Shown: positions 34,679 through 43,013 of the stretch, piece by piece
How positions within the stretch are numbered: the first letter of the stretch is position 1
How the letters are laid out: every line of letters begins with the position of its first letter
NCBI GenBank assembly: GCA_947494975.1
Contig: CANLXA010000001.1
Coordinates: forward strand, 1,116,001 to 1,180,000
Source of the DNA: an uncultured Roseicyclus sp.
GTDB lineage: Bacteria > Pseudomonadota > Alphaproteobacteria > Rhodobacterales > Rhodobacteraceae
Reading direction: 5' to 3'
DNA length: 64,000 nt
Made by a program: the position numbers and the translations under genes
Notes under the pieces: generated by a model
What the model was told of the DNA's origin: nothing
Databases searched by the model: none
What the model saw: the letters and a program-made list of their open reading frames with translations, nothing else

Positions 34679-35085
34679 GCCTGCACCTGTGTCGTGAGGC
34701 GTTGATCGTCTTGATCCGCCTTAGGCAAATCTCCGTCGATGTCGTAATAGGCGCCCTTGTCGGCACAAAAGATATGGCCCGCCAGCCGCACGCCGGGGTC
34801 ACCATCCAACGTGCCGGCAAAAATCGACAGATGCGTGCCCGGCCCATCCCAGAACAGGTTCGATCCGCATGTGCCGCAAAACCCGCGCCGCGCCGTAGCC
34901 GAGGATCGATACCACGTAACCGACCCCTCGATCTCGACGGCCTCGCGCAAGGCAGACGTTGCGGCGACGTGATGGCCGGATGTCTTGCGGCACTGCGCAC
35001 AATGGCATGCGATGACCGGCCTGAGCGGTCCATTCACGACGTAGCGGATTGCCCCGCACAGACATGATCCCGTGGCTGTCGTCAT
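34675..35085 (-). CDS. GFA-domain zinc protein
   Basis: 136 residues. The GFA/Mss4-like zinc-binding pattern is complete: GSCLCGAIRYVVNG (CxCG), CHCAQCRKTSGH (CxCxxC) and RGFCGTCGSNLFW (CxxC). The family takes its name from a glutathione-dependent formaldehyde-activating enzyme, but most short single-domain members have no demonstrated activity. It is cytosolic, with no signal peptide. Head of the GFA-membrane protein-cmk overlap chain; 55 bases separate it from the ArsR stop. Confidence 0.85.
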   Translation of the reverse strand: MTTATGSCLCGAIRYVVNGPLRPVIACHCAQCRKTSGHHVAATSALREAVEIEGSVTWYRSSATARRGFCGTCGSNLFWDGPGTHLSIFAGTLDGDPGVRLAGHIFCADKGAYYDIDGDLPKADQDDQRLTTQVQA

Positions 35086-35139
35086 TTCCCTTCCCCGGCG
35101 TTTTGACCAACCCTAGGGCCGGTCCGCACCGGGCACCAG

Positions 35140-35496
35140 TCAGGTCGCGCCGGGTTTGGCGTCGGACGCGACGCCGGGTGCGTCGCCTGTCTCCATCTCT
35201 TCGCGCACTTCCCGTCGGATCGCGCGGGAGGGTGGGCAGACCTCTTGCATGAACGTCCACAGATGACCCGCCAGATGCTCCCGCTCCATCCCGTAGAGGA
35301 TGAACTGCCCTTCCCGCTTCCGCCAGATCAGGCCCGCCGATTCGAGAATGGACAAATGCTTGCTCACCGCGGGCTTCGACATCTCGAAGCGATCGGCGAT
35401 GGCACCGGCGTGCAACGGCCTATCCCGCAGATAAGCAAGGATTTTCCGGCGTGTGGTCGAGGACAGAGCCTCAAAAACTTTCTCAGGGCTTGACAT
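35140..35496 (-). CDS. ArsR-family winged-helix regulator
   Basis: 118 residues: FEALSSTTRRKILAYLRDRP at the start, recognition helix in IADRFEMSKPAVSKHLSILE, and wing LIWRKREGQFILYGM. The metal-binding CVC motif of ArsR/SmtB is absent, so it probably senses something other than a metal. The C-terminal tail is charged. It is divergent from two tandem desaturase genes with a 75-base spacer full of short inverted repeats, which makes those genes its likely targets. Confidence 0.88.
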   Translation of the reverse strand: MSSPEKVFEALSSTTRRKILAYLRDRPLHAGAIADRFEMSKPAVSKHLSILESAGLIWRKREGQFILYGMEREHLAGHLWTFMQEVCPPSRAIRREVREEMETGDAPGVASDAKPGAT

Positions 35497-35499
35497 ATT

Positions 35500-35555
35500 T
35501 CACCAATTAACTCATCGGCTAAATAGAGATTTCACTTATTAGTTAAATACTAAAG
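35500..35555. promoter_or_regulatory. Shared operator/promoter region of arsR-type gene and desaturases
   Basis: AT-rich spacer with an exact inverted repeat TTAGT-N5-ACTAA (35539-35553), and TTAACT (35507-35512) inverted relative to AGTTAA (35541-35546). These features are rare in the GC-rich surroundings and lie between the two divergent starts. Confidence 0.5.
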
Positions 35556-35571
35556 CAGGAAGGTGCAAGGG

Positions 35572-36492
35572 ATGGACGATCAGATGGATAAGAAATTGTT
35601 GCGCCCCACGGATCGCGTCACACCCCTGCCGGGCAGTTCCGCCGTTGCGGGCAAGGTGATCTGGGCGCCGGCGAAATCGCTGTGGTTCACCGGCATGGCC
35701 CTGGCCGGGCTCATCGGCGTGGTGGCCTTCCCGTCCTGGGAGGCGGCGGGTGTTACGTTCCTGCTCATGCTGCTGACGCTGTGCCTTGGGCATTCCGTCG
35801 GGATGCACCGCCTGTTGATCCACCGCAGCTTCGGCGCGCCGCTCTGGCTGGAACATGCGCTGGTCTATCTCGGCACGCTGGTCGGGATGGCGGGACCCAT
35901 CGGCATGTTCCACATCCACGAAATCCGCGATTGGCAACAGCAGCAGCCCGATTGCCATTCCTTCGCCAAGCATGATGTCGGGTTCTGGCGGGACGCGATT
36001 TGGCAGATGCATTGCGAGCAGGTGTTGGAGCGCCCGCCGCAACTGCATATCGAAGACCGCGTCACGCAGGACCGCTTCTATCGCTGGCTGGAGGCAACCT
36101 GGCGCTGGCAACAGGTGCCGCTGGCACTGCTGCTCTTCGCCATAGGTGGGATCGGGTTCGTGCTCTGGGGCACCGGCCTGCGCGTTGCGGTCTCGCTGGC
36201 GGGGCACTGGGTGACGGTTCATTTCGCACACACGACGGGCGAGCGCCCCTACGTGCAGGACGATATCGCGATTGACGGGCGCAACCTGCCATTCTGGGGC
36301 CTCTTCACCTTCGGGGAGGCGTTTCACAACAATCATCACGCGTTCCCACGCTCTGCCCGGATGGGCCATGATGCTGCGCAAATCGACCCCGGCTGGTGGG
36401 TGATCCGGACGCTTGGAGTGCTCGGCCTCGCCTGGGATATCCGCACGCCCGACGGTATCGAGACGACTGGACTGGAAGGAGTGGCCCAATGA
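35572..36492 (+). CDS. Fatty acid desaturase-like membrane di-iron protein 1
   Basis: 306 residues from ATG 35572 behind GGAAGG. Histidine box 1 is GHSVGMHRLLIHRSF (H79-H84) and box 3 is FHNNHHAFP (252-256), both as in acyl-CoA/acyl-lipid delta-9 desaturases. The second box normally reads HRxHH; here the position reads HIHEIRDWQQQQ, so the HxxHH pair is missing. Four hydrophobic helices flank the boxes. It is probably an inner-membrane oxygenase or desaturase with an unknown substrate. Divergent from the ArsR gene; the stop overlaps the next start (ATGA). Confidence 0.8.
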   Translation: MDDQMDKKLLRPTDRVTPLPGSSAVAGKVIWAPAKSLWFTGMALAGLIGVVAFPSWEAAGVTFLLMLLTLCLGHSVGMHRLLIHRSFGAPLWLEHALVYLGTLVGMAGPIGMFHIHEIRDWQQQQPDCHSFAKHDVGFWRDAIWQMHCEQVLERPPQLHIEDRVTQDRFYRWLEATWRWQQVPLALLLFAIGGIGFVLWGTGLRVAVSLAGHWVTVHFAHTTGERPYVQDDIAIDGRNLPFWGLFTFGEAFHNNHHAFPRSARMGHDAAQIDPGWWVIRTLGVLGLAWDIRTPDGIETTGLEGVAQ

Positions 36493-37436
36493 GACTGATC
36501 AATACCGACCGCGTCTTTGCTCGCCCCGACACTTCCGCCACCGCAGGACACATCGTCTGGGCCCGCGCCAAATCCCTTTGGCTCTTCGCCCATATGGCCG
36601 GCGGGATTGCGGCCCTTGCCTTCTTCCCATCGTGGGGCGGTGTCGCGGCCTTCCTGATCCTCTCGGCGATGACGCTGTGCGCCGGCCATTCCGTGGGCAT
36701 GCATCGCCTTCTGATCCACCGCAGCTTCACCGCGCCGAAAGGACTGGAGCGCCTGCTGGTCTGGCTCGGCACGCTTGTGGGCATGGCCGGACCCTTTGGG
36801 ATGATCCGCGCCCACGACATGCGCGATTGGCATCAGCGGCAGGTGATCTGCCCGCCGCATCCGTCCCATGGCGCGGGTTGGCTCAGGGATGCGTGGTGGC
36901 AAATGCATTGCGAGTTTCGCCTGACCTATCCGCCGCGTTTCGAGATCGAACCGGAGATTGCCGAGGACCCGGTCTATCAATGGATGGAACGCCACTGGAT
37001 GGCGCAGCAACTAATCCCCGCCGCGATCCTGTTCGCAATTGGCGGGGTCGGGTTGGTGCTGTGGGGTGTCTCTTTGCGCATCACAGTGTCGCTGATCGGC
37101 CATTGGGCCGTGGGGCACGCCGCCCACAAGAGCGGCCATCAGGGTTGGGAAATTCGCGGGTTGCCAGTCCAGGGCTACAATTTGCGCGGCCTTGGCTTTG
37201 TGACGTTCGGAGAGAGTTTCCACGGCAATCACCACGCCTTCCCACATTCCGCACGTCTGGGCGTAGAGCGGGGGCAGGTCGATCCCGGCTTCTGGTTCAT
37301 TTACGTGTTGCAAGCACTTGGTTTGGCATGGGACGTCAAAGGCCCCCATTCCGAACCGGCGCGGGAGGGGCTGGCCCAAGTCGCGCCCTCACTTGAGCTA
37401 TCGAACGATCGGAGCCACGCAATTGCCGCGGAGTAG
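36489..37436 (+). CDS. Fatty acid desaturase-like membrane di-iron protein 2
   Basis: 315 residues. A clear paralogue of the preceding gene: box 1 GHSVGMHRLLIHRSF is identical over 15 residues, the next stretch LGTLVGMAGPFGM is nearly so, and box 3 is FHGNHHAFPHSAR. The second box is again altered (RAHDMRDWHQRQ). The C-terminus is about 10 residues longer. The tandem pair probably arose by duplication and is translationally coupled; the two subunits might form a heteromer or act on different chains. The substrate is unknown. Confidence 0.82.
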   Translation: MRLINTDRVFARPDTSATAGHIVWARAKSLWLFAHMAGGIAALAFFPSWGGVAAFLILSAMTLCAGHSVGMHRLLIHRSFTAPKGLERLLVWLGTLVGMAGPFGMIRAHDMRDWHQRQVICPPHPSHGAGWLRDAWWQMHCEFRLTYPPRFEIEPEIAEDPVYQWMERHWMAQQLIPAAILFAIGGVGLVLWGVSLRITVSLIGHWAVGHAAHKSGHQGWEIRGLPVQGYNLRGLGFVTFGESFHGNHHAFPHSARLGVERGQVDPGFWFIYVLQALGLAWDVKGPHSEPAREGLAQVAPSLELSNDRSHAIAAE

Positions 37437-37483
37437 CGCTCTGCGAGCCTCACGCCTGTTGGGCGGAACGTGCGTCTTTGATG

Positions 37484-38836
37484 TCAGGCATTCGCAAGAT
37501 CCAGACGGGCGCCCAGATCGCCCATCAGTTGCTTGAAAACCGGGAAGGAGGTCGCAATCGGCCCCGCATCGTCCACGGTGATCGCTTGCTGGCTGGCAAA
37601 GCCCGCGCACAGGAAGGACATGGCGATGCGGTGATCGAGATGAGTCGCGACCGTCACGCCGCCTTTGATGCCAGCCGGCCCGCGACCGTGCACAATCCAC
37701 CAGTCAGGGCCGTCTTCAACCTCAACCCCGGCGGCCCGCAGGCCCTCGGCCATGGCGGCGATCCGGTCGCTTTCCTTGACGCGCAGCTCCTTGACGCCGC
37801 GCATGACAGTCGCGCCCGCGGCATTGGCCGCGACAACGGACAGGATCGGGTATTCATCGATCATGCTGGCGGCGCGCTCCGGCGGCACTTCGATGCCCTG
37901 CATGTCGGGCGAAAAGCGCGCGCGGAGGTCGGCGACGGGCTCGCCGCCCTCTTCGCGCGGGTTTTCGTAGGTCAGCTCCGCGCCCATATCACGCAACGTC
38001 TCGAACAGCCCTGCGCGGGTGGGATTGAGGCCAATATTCGGCACCAGAACATCGGAGCCTTCGGTGATCAGCGCCGCACAGACAGGGAAAGCGGCGGAGC
38101 TTGGGTCACGCGGAACCACGATGGTCTGCGGTTTCAGTTCCGGCTGGCCCGTGAGCGTGATCACCCGGCCCTCATCGGTGATCTCGGTGGTGATCTCCGC
38201 GCCGAACCCCGCCAACATCCGTTCGGAATGATCCCGTGTCGCCTCGGCTTCGATGACAACGGTCTGGCCGGGTGCGTTCAGGCCCGCGAGGAGAACCGCC
38301 GATTTGACCTGCGCCGATGGAACGGGTGTGGCGTAGCGCACCGGCAGCGGGTTCGCGGCGCCAATCAGGGTCATGGGCAATTGCCCATTCGCGCGGCCAT
38401 AGGCCTGTGTTCCGAACAGCGCCAGCGGGTCCGTCACCCGCGCCATCGGGCGCGAGCGCAGCGAGGCATCGCCTGTGAATGTCACCGTGATCGGCGTCGT
38501 GGCCATGGCCCCCATCAACAGCCGAACACCGGTGCCGGAATTGCCGCAATCGAGCACATCCTCCGGTTCCGCAAAGCCGCCAACGCCAACGCCGTGGATC
38601 GACCACGTGCCATCCGCCTCGCGCGTCACATCGGCACCGAATGCACGCATCGCGGCGGCGGTGTCGAGGACATCTTGTCCTTCGAGCAGACCTGTGACCC
38701 TGGTTTCGCCCACGGCCATGGCGCCCAGAATGAGGGAGCGGTGCGAGATCGACTTGTCGCCGGGCACCTCGGCCACGCCTTTGAGGGCACCTCCGCGGCG
38801 GGCGGTCATGGGCTGGGGATCACCGTGGGAGGACAT
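37484..38836 (-). CDS. aroA: 3-phosphoshikimate 1-carboxyvinyltransferase (EPSP synthase, class II)
   Basis: 450 residues from ATG 38836. It joins shikimate-3-phosphate and PEP in the aromatic pathway. Class II markers: GDKSISHRS (26-34), SAQVKSA (174-180), RDHSERM (201-207, the RxHxE motif) and NPTR (271-274), followed by [12 protein letters not shown]-like and RVKESDRI segments. The PEP loop reads [13 protein letters not shown] (97-109), with glycine at 101 where the glyphosate-tolerant CP4 enzyme has alanine. The N-terminus from MTARRGG is an alternative start. Same strand as cmk and rpsA but separated from them by inserted genes. Confidence 0.95.
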   Translation of the reverse strand: MSSHGDPQPMTARRGGALKGVAEVPGDKSISHRSLILGAMAVGETRVTGLLEGQDVLDTAAAMRAFGADVTREADGTWSIHGVGVGGFAEPEDVLDCGNSGTGVRLLMGAMATTPITVTFTGDASLRSRPMARVTDPLALFGTQAYGRANGQLPMTLIGAANPLPVRYATPVPSAQVKSAVLLAGLNAPGQTVVIEAEATRDHSERMLAGFGAEITTEITDEGRVITLTGQPELKPQTIVVPRDPSSAAFPVCAALITEGSDVLVPNIGLNPTRAGLFETLRDMGAELTYENPREEGGEPVADLRARFSPDMQGIEVPPERAASMIDEYPILSVVAANAAGATVMRGVKELRVKESDRIAAMAEGLRAAGVEVEDGPDWWIVHGRGPAGIKGGVTVATHLDHRIAMSFLCAGFASQQAITVDDAGPIATSFPVFKQLMGDLGARLDLANA

Positions 38837-38943
38837 GGGGCATGCGGCCTTTTTCGATGGGTCTTGCGGGGCGGTGATAGACGGGGGCGCGGCGGGGGTC
38901 CATGGGCGATTTTGTGGGCGGAGATAGCCCTGGCTCTGAATGT

Positions 38944-38957
38944 GTGCACGCTTGCAC
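38944..38957. promoter_or_regulatory. GTGCA palindrome, copy B, upstream of aroA
   Basis: GTGCACGCTTGCAC differs by one base from copy A at 32906. It lies 108 bases upstream of the aroA ATG, in the otherwise empty 194-base gap to the trmB gene. Confidence 0.4.
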
Positions 38958-39030
38958 ATTTCCATAAAGCGTTGTTTTCATTGATATTTCAAAATCCCAT
39001 TAACCGAGATTTTACCCGCCCAAACGCGCA

Positions 39031-40224
39031 TCACCGCCGCCGGAAGGTCAGGTAATGCGGCACGCGGCCCTCGCGCAGGGCCTTTTGCTCGTAGCGGGTG
39101 GAATACCAATCGGGCCACGCCTCGCGCCAGTCGGCGGGGCCTTCGGCCAGCCATTCAAACCCCGCGCGCGGCACCTCTTCGAGGGTCTGGCGCACGTAGT
39201 CGGGGATGTCGGTGGCCACGCGGAACTCGGCCCCGGACTTGAGGACACGCGCCAACGGGTCGAGATGCTCGGGCGTCACGAAGCGCCTGCGGTGGTGGCG
39301 TTTCTTGGGCCACGGATCAGGATAGAGCAGAAACGCCTTGGCGATACTCGCCTCGGGCAACACATCGAACAAATCGCGCGCATCGCCGGGATGGACGCGC
39401 AAGTTCCGGACGCCCGCCTCGCGGATCTTGCCGAGCAGCATCGCGACACCGTTGATGTAAGGCTCACAGCCGATGATGCCGACGTCCGGGTTGCTGGCAG
39501 CCTGATGGATCAGATGCTCCCCCCCGCCGAAGCCGACTTCCAGCCAGACATCGCGCGTGCCGAACACGGCATCGAGGTCCAGCGGCGTGCGCTGCGGGTT
39601 CGCATCCCAATCGACCGCGCCCGGCGACAAGGCCTCAAGGTCTTCGGCCAGGTAACGCTCCTGGCTGTCCTTGAGGTGCTGCCCCTTGCGGCGGCCGTAG
39701 AAATTGCGGTGTGGGCGCTGCGACGTCGCCGATAACGGCTTTGCCATCCGTGCAACGGCAAGGGTCGAGCCGCCGCGGCTGCGGTAGCTCTCCTGCCCCG
39801 TCACGCGGTAGCCCATCGCCGCCCATGCAGGCTCACCCGCCGGGCTGGCCCGCGCGGTGATCGCCGTCGCGCCCCGATCGAAAAGCCGCCGCTCGGCTTC
39901 GGTAACGAGCGCCCGCGCCACACCCCTTCGTTGCGCATCCGGATCCACGTAGAGCCCGACGATCTCGGCCTCGGGCGCGCCAAGGAGATAGCTGCAAAAA
40001 CCCACAACCACGCCGCCGCGCTCGGCGATGATGAAATGCTCGCCCGCCTCGATGGCGCGGACATAGCCCGCTTCCTCCAGCCCGTGCGCCCAGTCGCGAC
40101 GGTGTTCAGGCGAGACAATATCGTCAGGCACCGCCATGATGGCGCGCCTGTGCAGATGCATCAGCGCCGCGCCGTCACCGTCCCTGAACCCGCGCAAGAT
40201 CACGTCCATCGGGGCCGTCTTCAC
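39031..40224 (-). CDS. trmB: Fusion of GNAT acetyltransferase and tRNA (guanine-N7-)-methyltransferase TrmB
   Basis: One continuous frame of 397 codons (GTG 40224; ATG 40209 possible). Residues 1-159 are a GNAT domain: ILRGFRDGDGAALMHLHRR, acetyl-CoA loop DPDAQRRGVARALVTEAERR and the final WAAMGYRVTGQESYRS. From residue 166, RPHRNFYGRRKGQHLKDSQ starts TrmB, with SAM loop LEVGFGGGEHLIHQA, LLYPDPWPKKRHHRRR and the ending YEQKALREGRVPHYLTF. TrmB forms m7G46 in tRNAs. The junction has only an internal ATG (39747) without a recognisable ribosome site, so a true fusion is favoured. Follows metK by 4 or 19 bases. Confidence 0.85.
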   Translation of the reverse strand: MKTAPMDVILRGFRDGDGAALMHLHRRAIMAVPDDIVSPEHRRDWAHGLEEAGYVRAIEAGEHFIIAERGGVVVGFCSYLLGAPEAEIVGLYVDPDAQRRGVARALVTEAERRLFDRGATAITARASPAGEPAWAAMGYRVTGQESYRSRGGSTLAVARMAKPLSATSQRPHRNFYGRRKGQHLKDSQERYLAEDLEALSPGAVDWDANPQRTPLDLDAVFGTRDVWLEVGFGGGEHLIHQAASNPDVGIIGCEPYINGVAMLLGKIREAGVRNLRVHPGDARDLFDVLPEASIAKAFLLYPDPWPKKRHHRRRFVTPEHLDPLARVLKSGAEFRVATDIPDYVRQTLEEVPRAGFEWLAEGPADWREAWPDWYSTRYEQKALREGRVPHYLTFRRR

Positions 40225-40228
40225 CGGC

Positions 40229-41410
40229 TCAGAGGGCGGACTTGATCACATCCGCCAGATCCGTCCGTTCCCACGAAAACCCACCATCCTTCTCGGGCGC
40301 GCGGCCGAAATGGCCATAGGCCGCCGTGCGTTCGTAGATGGGCCGGTTCATCCCGAGATGGGTGCGGATGCCGCGCGGGGTGAGGTCCATGACCTGAGCC
40401 AACGCCTTTTCGATCTCGGATTCGTGGACCTGCCCCGTGCCGTGCGTGTCGGCGTAGATCGACAGCGGCCGGGCCACACCGATGGCGTAGCTGAGCTGGA
40501 TCGTGCATTTGGTTGCGAGACCGGCGGACACCACGTTCTTGGCCAGATAGCGGGCCGCATAGGCGGCGGACCGGTCCACCTTGGTGGGATCCTTGCCGGA
40601 GAATGCGCCGCCACCATGGGGCGCGGCCCCGCCATAGGTATCCACGATGATCTTGCGGCCGGTCAGACCGGCATCGCCATCGGGCCCGCCAATCACGAAG
40701 GTGCCGGTCGGGTTCACGTGCCACGCTGTGGTGTCGCTGATCCAGCCCGAGGGCAGGACTTCGCGGATGTAGGGCTCGACAATGGCGCGAATGTCGTCGG
40801 AGGTCTGATCTTCGCTTTCATGCTGCGTGGAGAGCACGATGGACGTGACCTCGACCGGCTTCCCGCCCTCGTAGCGCAGCGTCAGCTGGGATTTCGCATC
40901 GGGGCGCAGGGTCGGCTCAGCGCCCGATTTCCGCACCTCGGCCAAACGGCGCAGGATCGCATGGGCGTATTGGATCGGGGCGGGCATCAACTCCGGCGTC
41001 TCGTCCACGGCATAGCCGAACATGATGCCCTGGTCGCCCGCGCCTTCGTCCTTGTTTTCGGACGCATTCACACCCTGGGCGATATGGGCGGATTGTTCAT
41101 GCAGGAAGTTCAGCACGTGGCAGGTGTTCCAGTGGAACTTGTCCTGCTCATACCCGATATCCTTGATGCAATCGCGCGCGATCTGGGAAATGCGGCCCAT
41201 GTAATTCTTCAGTTTGTCCTGATCGCTCAGGCCAACCTCGCCGCCGACCACAACCATACCAGTGGTGGCGAAGGTTTCGCAGGCGACCCGGGCCTCGGGT
41301 TCTTCCGTCAGAAAGGCATCAAGAACCGCGTCCGAGATCCGGTCGCAGACTTTGTCGGGGTGACCTTCCGAAACGGATTCGGAAGTGAACAGGTAGTTTT
41401 CGCGCGCCAT
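40229..41410 (-). CDS. metK: S-adenosylmethionine synthetase
   Basis: 393 residues: [20 protein letters not shown] at the N-terminus, ATP motif [12 protein letters not shown] and the P-loop-like [16 protein letters not shown]. It makes SAM from methionine and ATP. The gene starts just after a SAM/SAH-type riboswitch, giving feedback on translation. The 3' end is immediately followed by the GNAT-TrmB gene, a SAM consumer, so both may share the transcript. lnt is upstream on the same strand (82 bases). Confidence 0.97.
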   Translation of the reverse strand: MARENYLFTSESVSEGHPDKVCDRISDAVLDAFLTEEPEARVACETFATTGMVVVGGEVGLSDQDKLKNYMGRISQIARDCIKDIGYEQDKFHWNTCHVLNFLHEQSAHIAQGVNASENKDEGAGDQGIMFGYAVDETPELMPAPIQYAHAILRRLAEVRKSGAEPTLRPDAKSQLTLRYEGGKPVEVTSIVLSTQHESEDQTSDDIRAIVEPYIREVLPSGWISDTTAWHVNPTGTFVIGGPDGDAGLTGRKIIVDTYGGAAPHGGGAFSGKDPTKVDRSAAYAARYLAKNVVSAGLATKCTIQLSYAIGVARPLSIYADTHGTGQVHESEIEKALAQVMDLTPRGIRTHLGMNRPIYERTAAYGHFGRAPEKDGGFSWERTDLADVIKSAL

Positions 41411-41414
41411 GGGA

Positions 41415-41458
41415 ATGCTCCATTAAAAATTCGCCCACGCCAGGAAGCCGTTGTGGGG
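41415..41458 (-). ncRNA. SAM/SAH riboswitch upstream of metK
   Basis: On the minus strand CACAACGGCTTCCTGGCGTG, then a short AT-rich spacer and AATGGAGCA, match the conserved SAM/SAH-riboswitch sequence nearly base for base. CCCAC (41453-41457) and GTGGG (41434-41438) form the helix. CTTCC (41443-41447) can pair with the ribosome site GGAG (41418-41421) as a pseudoknot, hiding it when ligand binds. GGAG lies 8 bases before the metK ATG. This class is known almost only from Rhodobacterales metK leaders. Confidence 0.92.
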
Positions 41459-41492
41459 ATTTCGCGGGGCTTACGCCGCTTTTGCGCCCGGT

Positions 41493-43013
41493 TCAATGGG
41501 GCGCGCGACGGCGGGCGACGGCAAGCCCGCCACATGTGACAAAAATCGCAGCGATCAGCGCGGAAATATCCCCCGTGCGCGCGTAGATCGTGGGGGGGAG
41601 CGCAACCGGAAGCCGCGCATCCAGTATGCCCTGAACATCCATCGGCAGCGCCTCCACAATCCGGCCCCGCGCGTCGATGACGGCGGACACGCCGGTATTG
41701 GCGGCCCGGATCACCGGCAGGCCCTGTTCGGCCGCACGCAATTGCGCCAGGGCCAGATGCTGAAACGGCATCGCGAAGCTGCCGAACCACGCATCGTTGG
41801 TGATATTGACCATGTAGTCCGGGCGCGCGACCTGACGGATGTGGCGGGGAAAGATCGCCTCGTAACAGATCATCGGAAAGGCCCGCCCCAGAGGTCCGAG
41901 ATCCACGATTGCCGGGCCATCGCCGGGGCGGTAGCCGCCGGAAAGCTGCTGCGCGATGCCCCGCAACCCCAGCGCGTCGGCCTGCGCACGCAGCGGCAGA
42001 TATTCCCCGAAGGGCACAAGGTGGTGCTTGTCGTAGATCTGCGCAATCTCACCGCGCCCGTCCAGCAGGACAAGCGTGTTGCGCGGTTCGATCCCGGCAT
42101 AGCGTTGCCCCCCCACGATCACCGGGACCGATCCAGCCGCGTCGGAAATCATCGCGCGGGCGGTCTCGGATCGTGACAGGATCTCGGGCAGGCTGGTCTC
42201 GGGCCAGACCACCAGATCCGGCGCCCCGAGCGGGCCGGGATCCGACCCCGTCAGGCCAAGGGCCCGGTCGAAGAACACCGGGATCATCTCGGGCTGCCAT
42301 TTCAGGTGCTGTGGCGCGTTGATCTGCACGACGCGGAGGATCGCGGCGTCTTCCGCTGGCATCGGGGCGGGCGGGGCGTTCGGGACAAGGCCCAAGGCCA
42401 GGCCCGCCGCGAGAGGAAGCCCCGCAAGGGCCGGGCCTTTCGCCATATAGAGTGCCGCAGAGGCAGCAGCGACGCACAGGAGAAGCAAGGTGAGCCCAAG
42501 CGGCCCGACCAACGCCGCGAGGGTCAACGCCTCCGATCCGATCAGCGCATGGCCCGGCTGCGCCCAAGGCAGGCCCGTAAACGCCCGCCCGCGCAAGGCC
42601 TCGCTCAATGTCAGAAGGCCCGCGAACACAAGCGCACGACCCGAACCTGACGGCGCCATCCGCGCCGCGCCCCAGGCCGCCAGCGCCCAGAACAGCGACA
42701 GGCCACCGGCCAGAAGGATCAGCGCGAACGGGGCCATCCAGCCCGTGGCCACGGCATCCACGAAAAAGGGCTGCACGATCCAATGCATCGAAAGGCCAAA
42801 CCACCCGACGCCCGCCCACCACGCCAGAGAAACGGCGCGCCGACTCTCGGGGGCGCCGGCCACGAGCATGATGATGAGGGCGAATGCCGGGAAAACGGCG
42901 TACCAGGCCCCGAATGGGGGAAGCGCCAGGGCCGCGACGCCACCCGCAACGATGGCCAATGCCCGACCCTGCCAGGTTCCGAGGCCCGTTGCCGGGGCCT
43001 CAGCATCGCTCAC
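41493..43013 (-). CDS. lnt: Apolipoprotein N-acyltransferase
   Basis: 506 residues. About seven N-terminal helices (residues 10-200), then a nitrilase-like periplasmic domain with the catalytic set: Glu in VVWPETSLPEILS, Lys in YDKHHLVPFGEYLP and Cys in PMICYEAIFPRH. It adds the third acyl chain to lipoproteins in the inner membrane. It overlaps the stop of the CorC gene by 4 bases; order CorC-Lnt is widely conserved. Its 3' end leads to the metK riboswitch. Confidence 0.95.
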   Translation of the reverse strand: MSDAEAPATGLGTWQGRALAIVAGGVAALALPPFGAWYAVFPAFALIIMLVAGAPESRRAVSLAWWAGVGWFGLSMHWIVQPFFVDAVATGWMAPFALILLAGGLSLFWALAAWGAARMAPSGSGRALVFAGLLTLSEALRGRAFTGLPWAQPGHALIGSEALTLAALVGPLGLTLLLLCVAAASAALYMAKGPALAGLPLAAGLALGLVPNAPPAPMPAEDAAILRVVQINAPQHLKWQPEMIPVFFDRALGLTGSDPGPLGAPDLVVWPETSLPEILSRSETARAMISDAAGSVPVIVGGQRYAGIEPRNTLVLLDGRGEIAQIYDKHHLVPFGEYLPLRAQADALGLRGIAQQLSGGYRPGDGPAIVDLGPLGRAFPMICYEAIFPRHIRQVARPDYMVNITNDAWFGSFAMPFQHLALAQLRAAEQGLPVIRAANTGVSAVIDARGRIVEALPMDVQGILDARLPVALPPTIYARTGDISALIAAIFVTCGGLAVARRRAPH

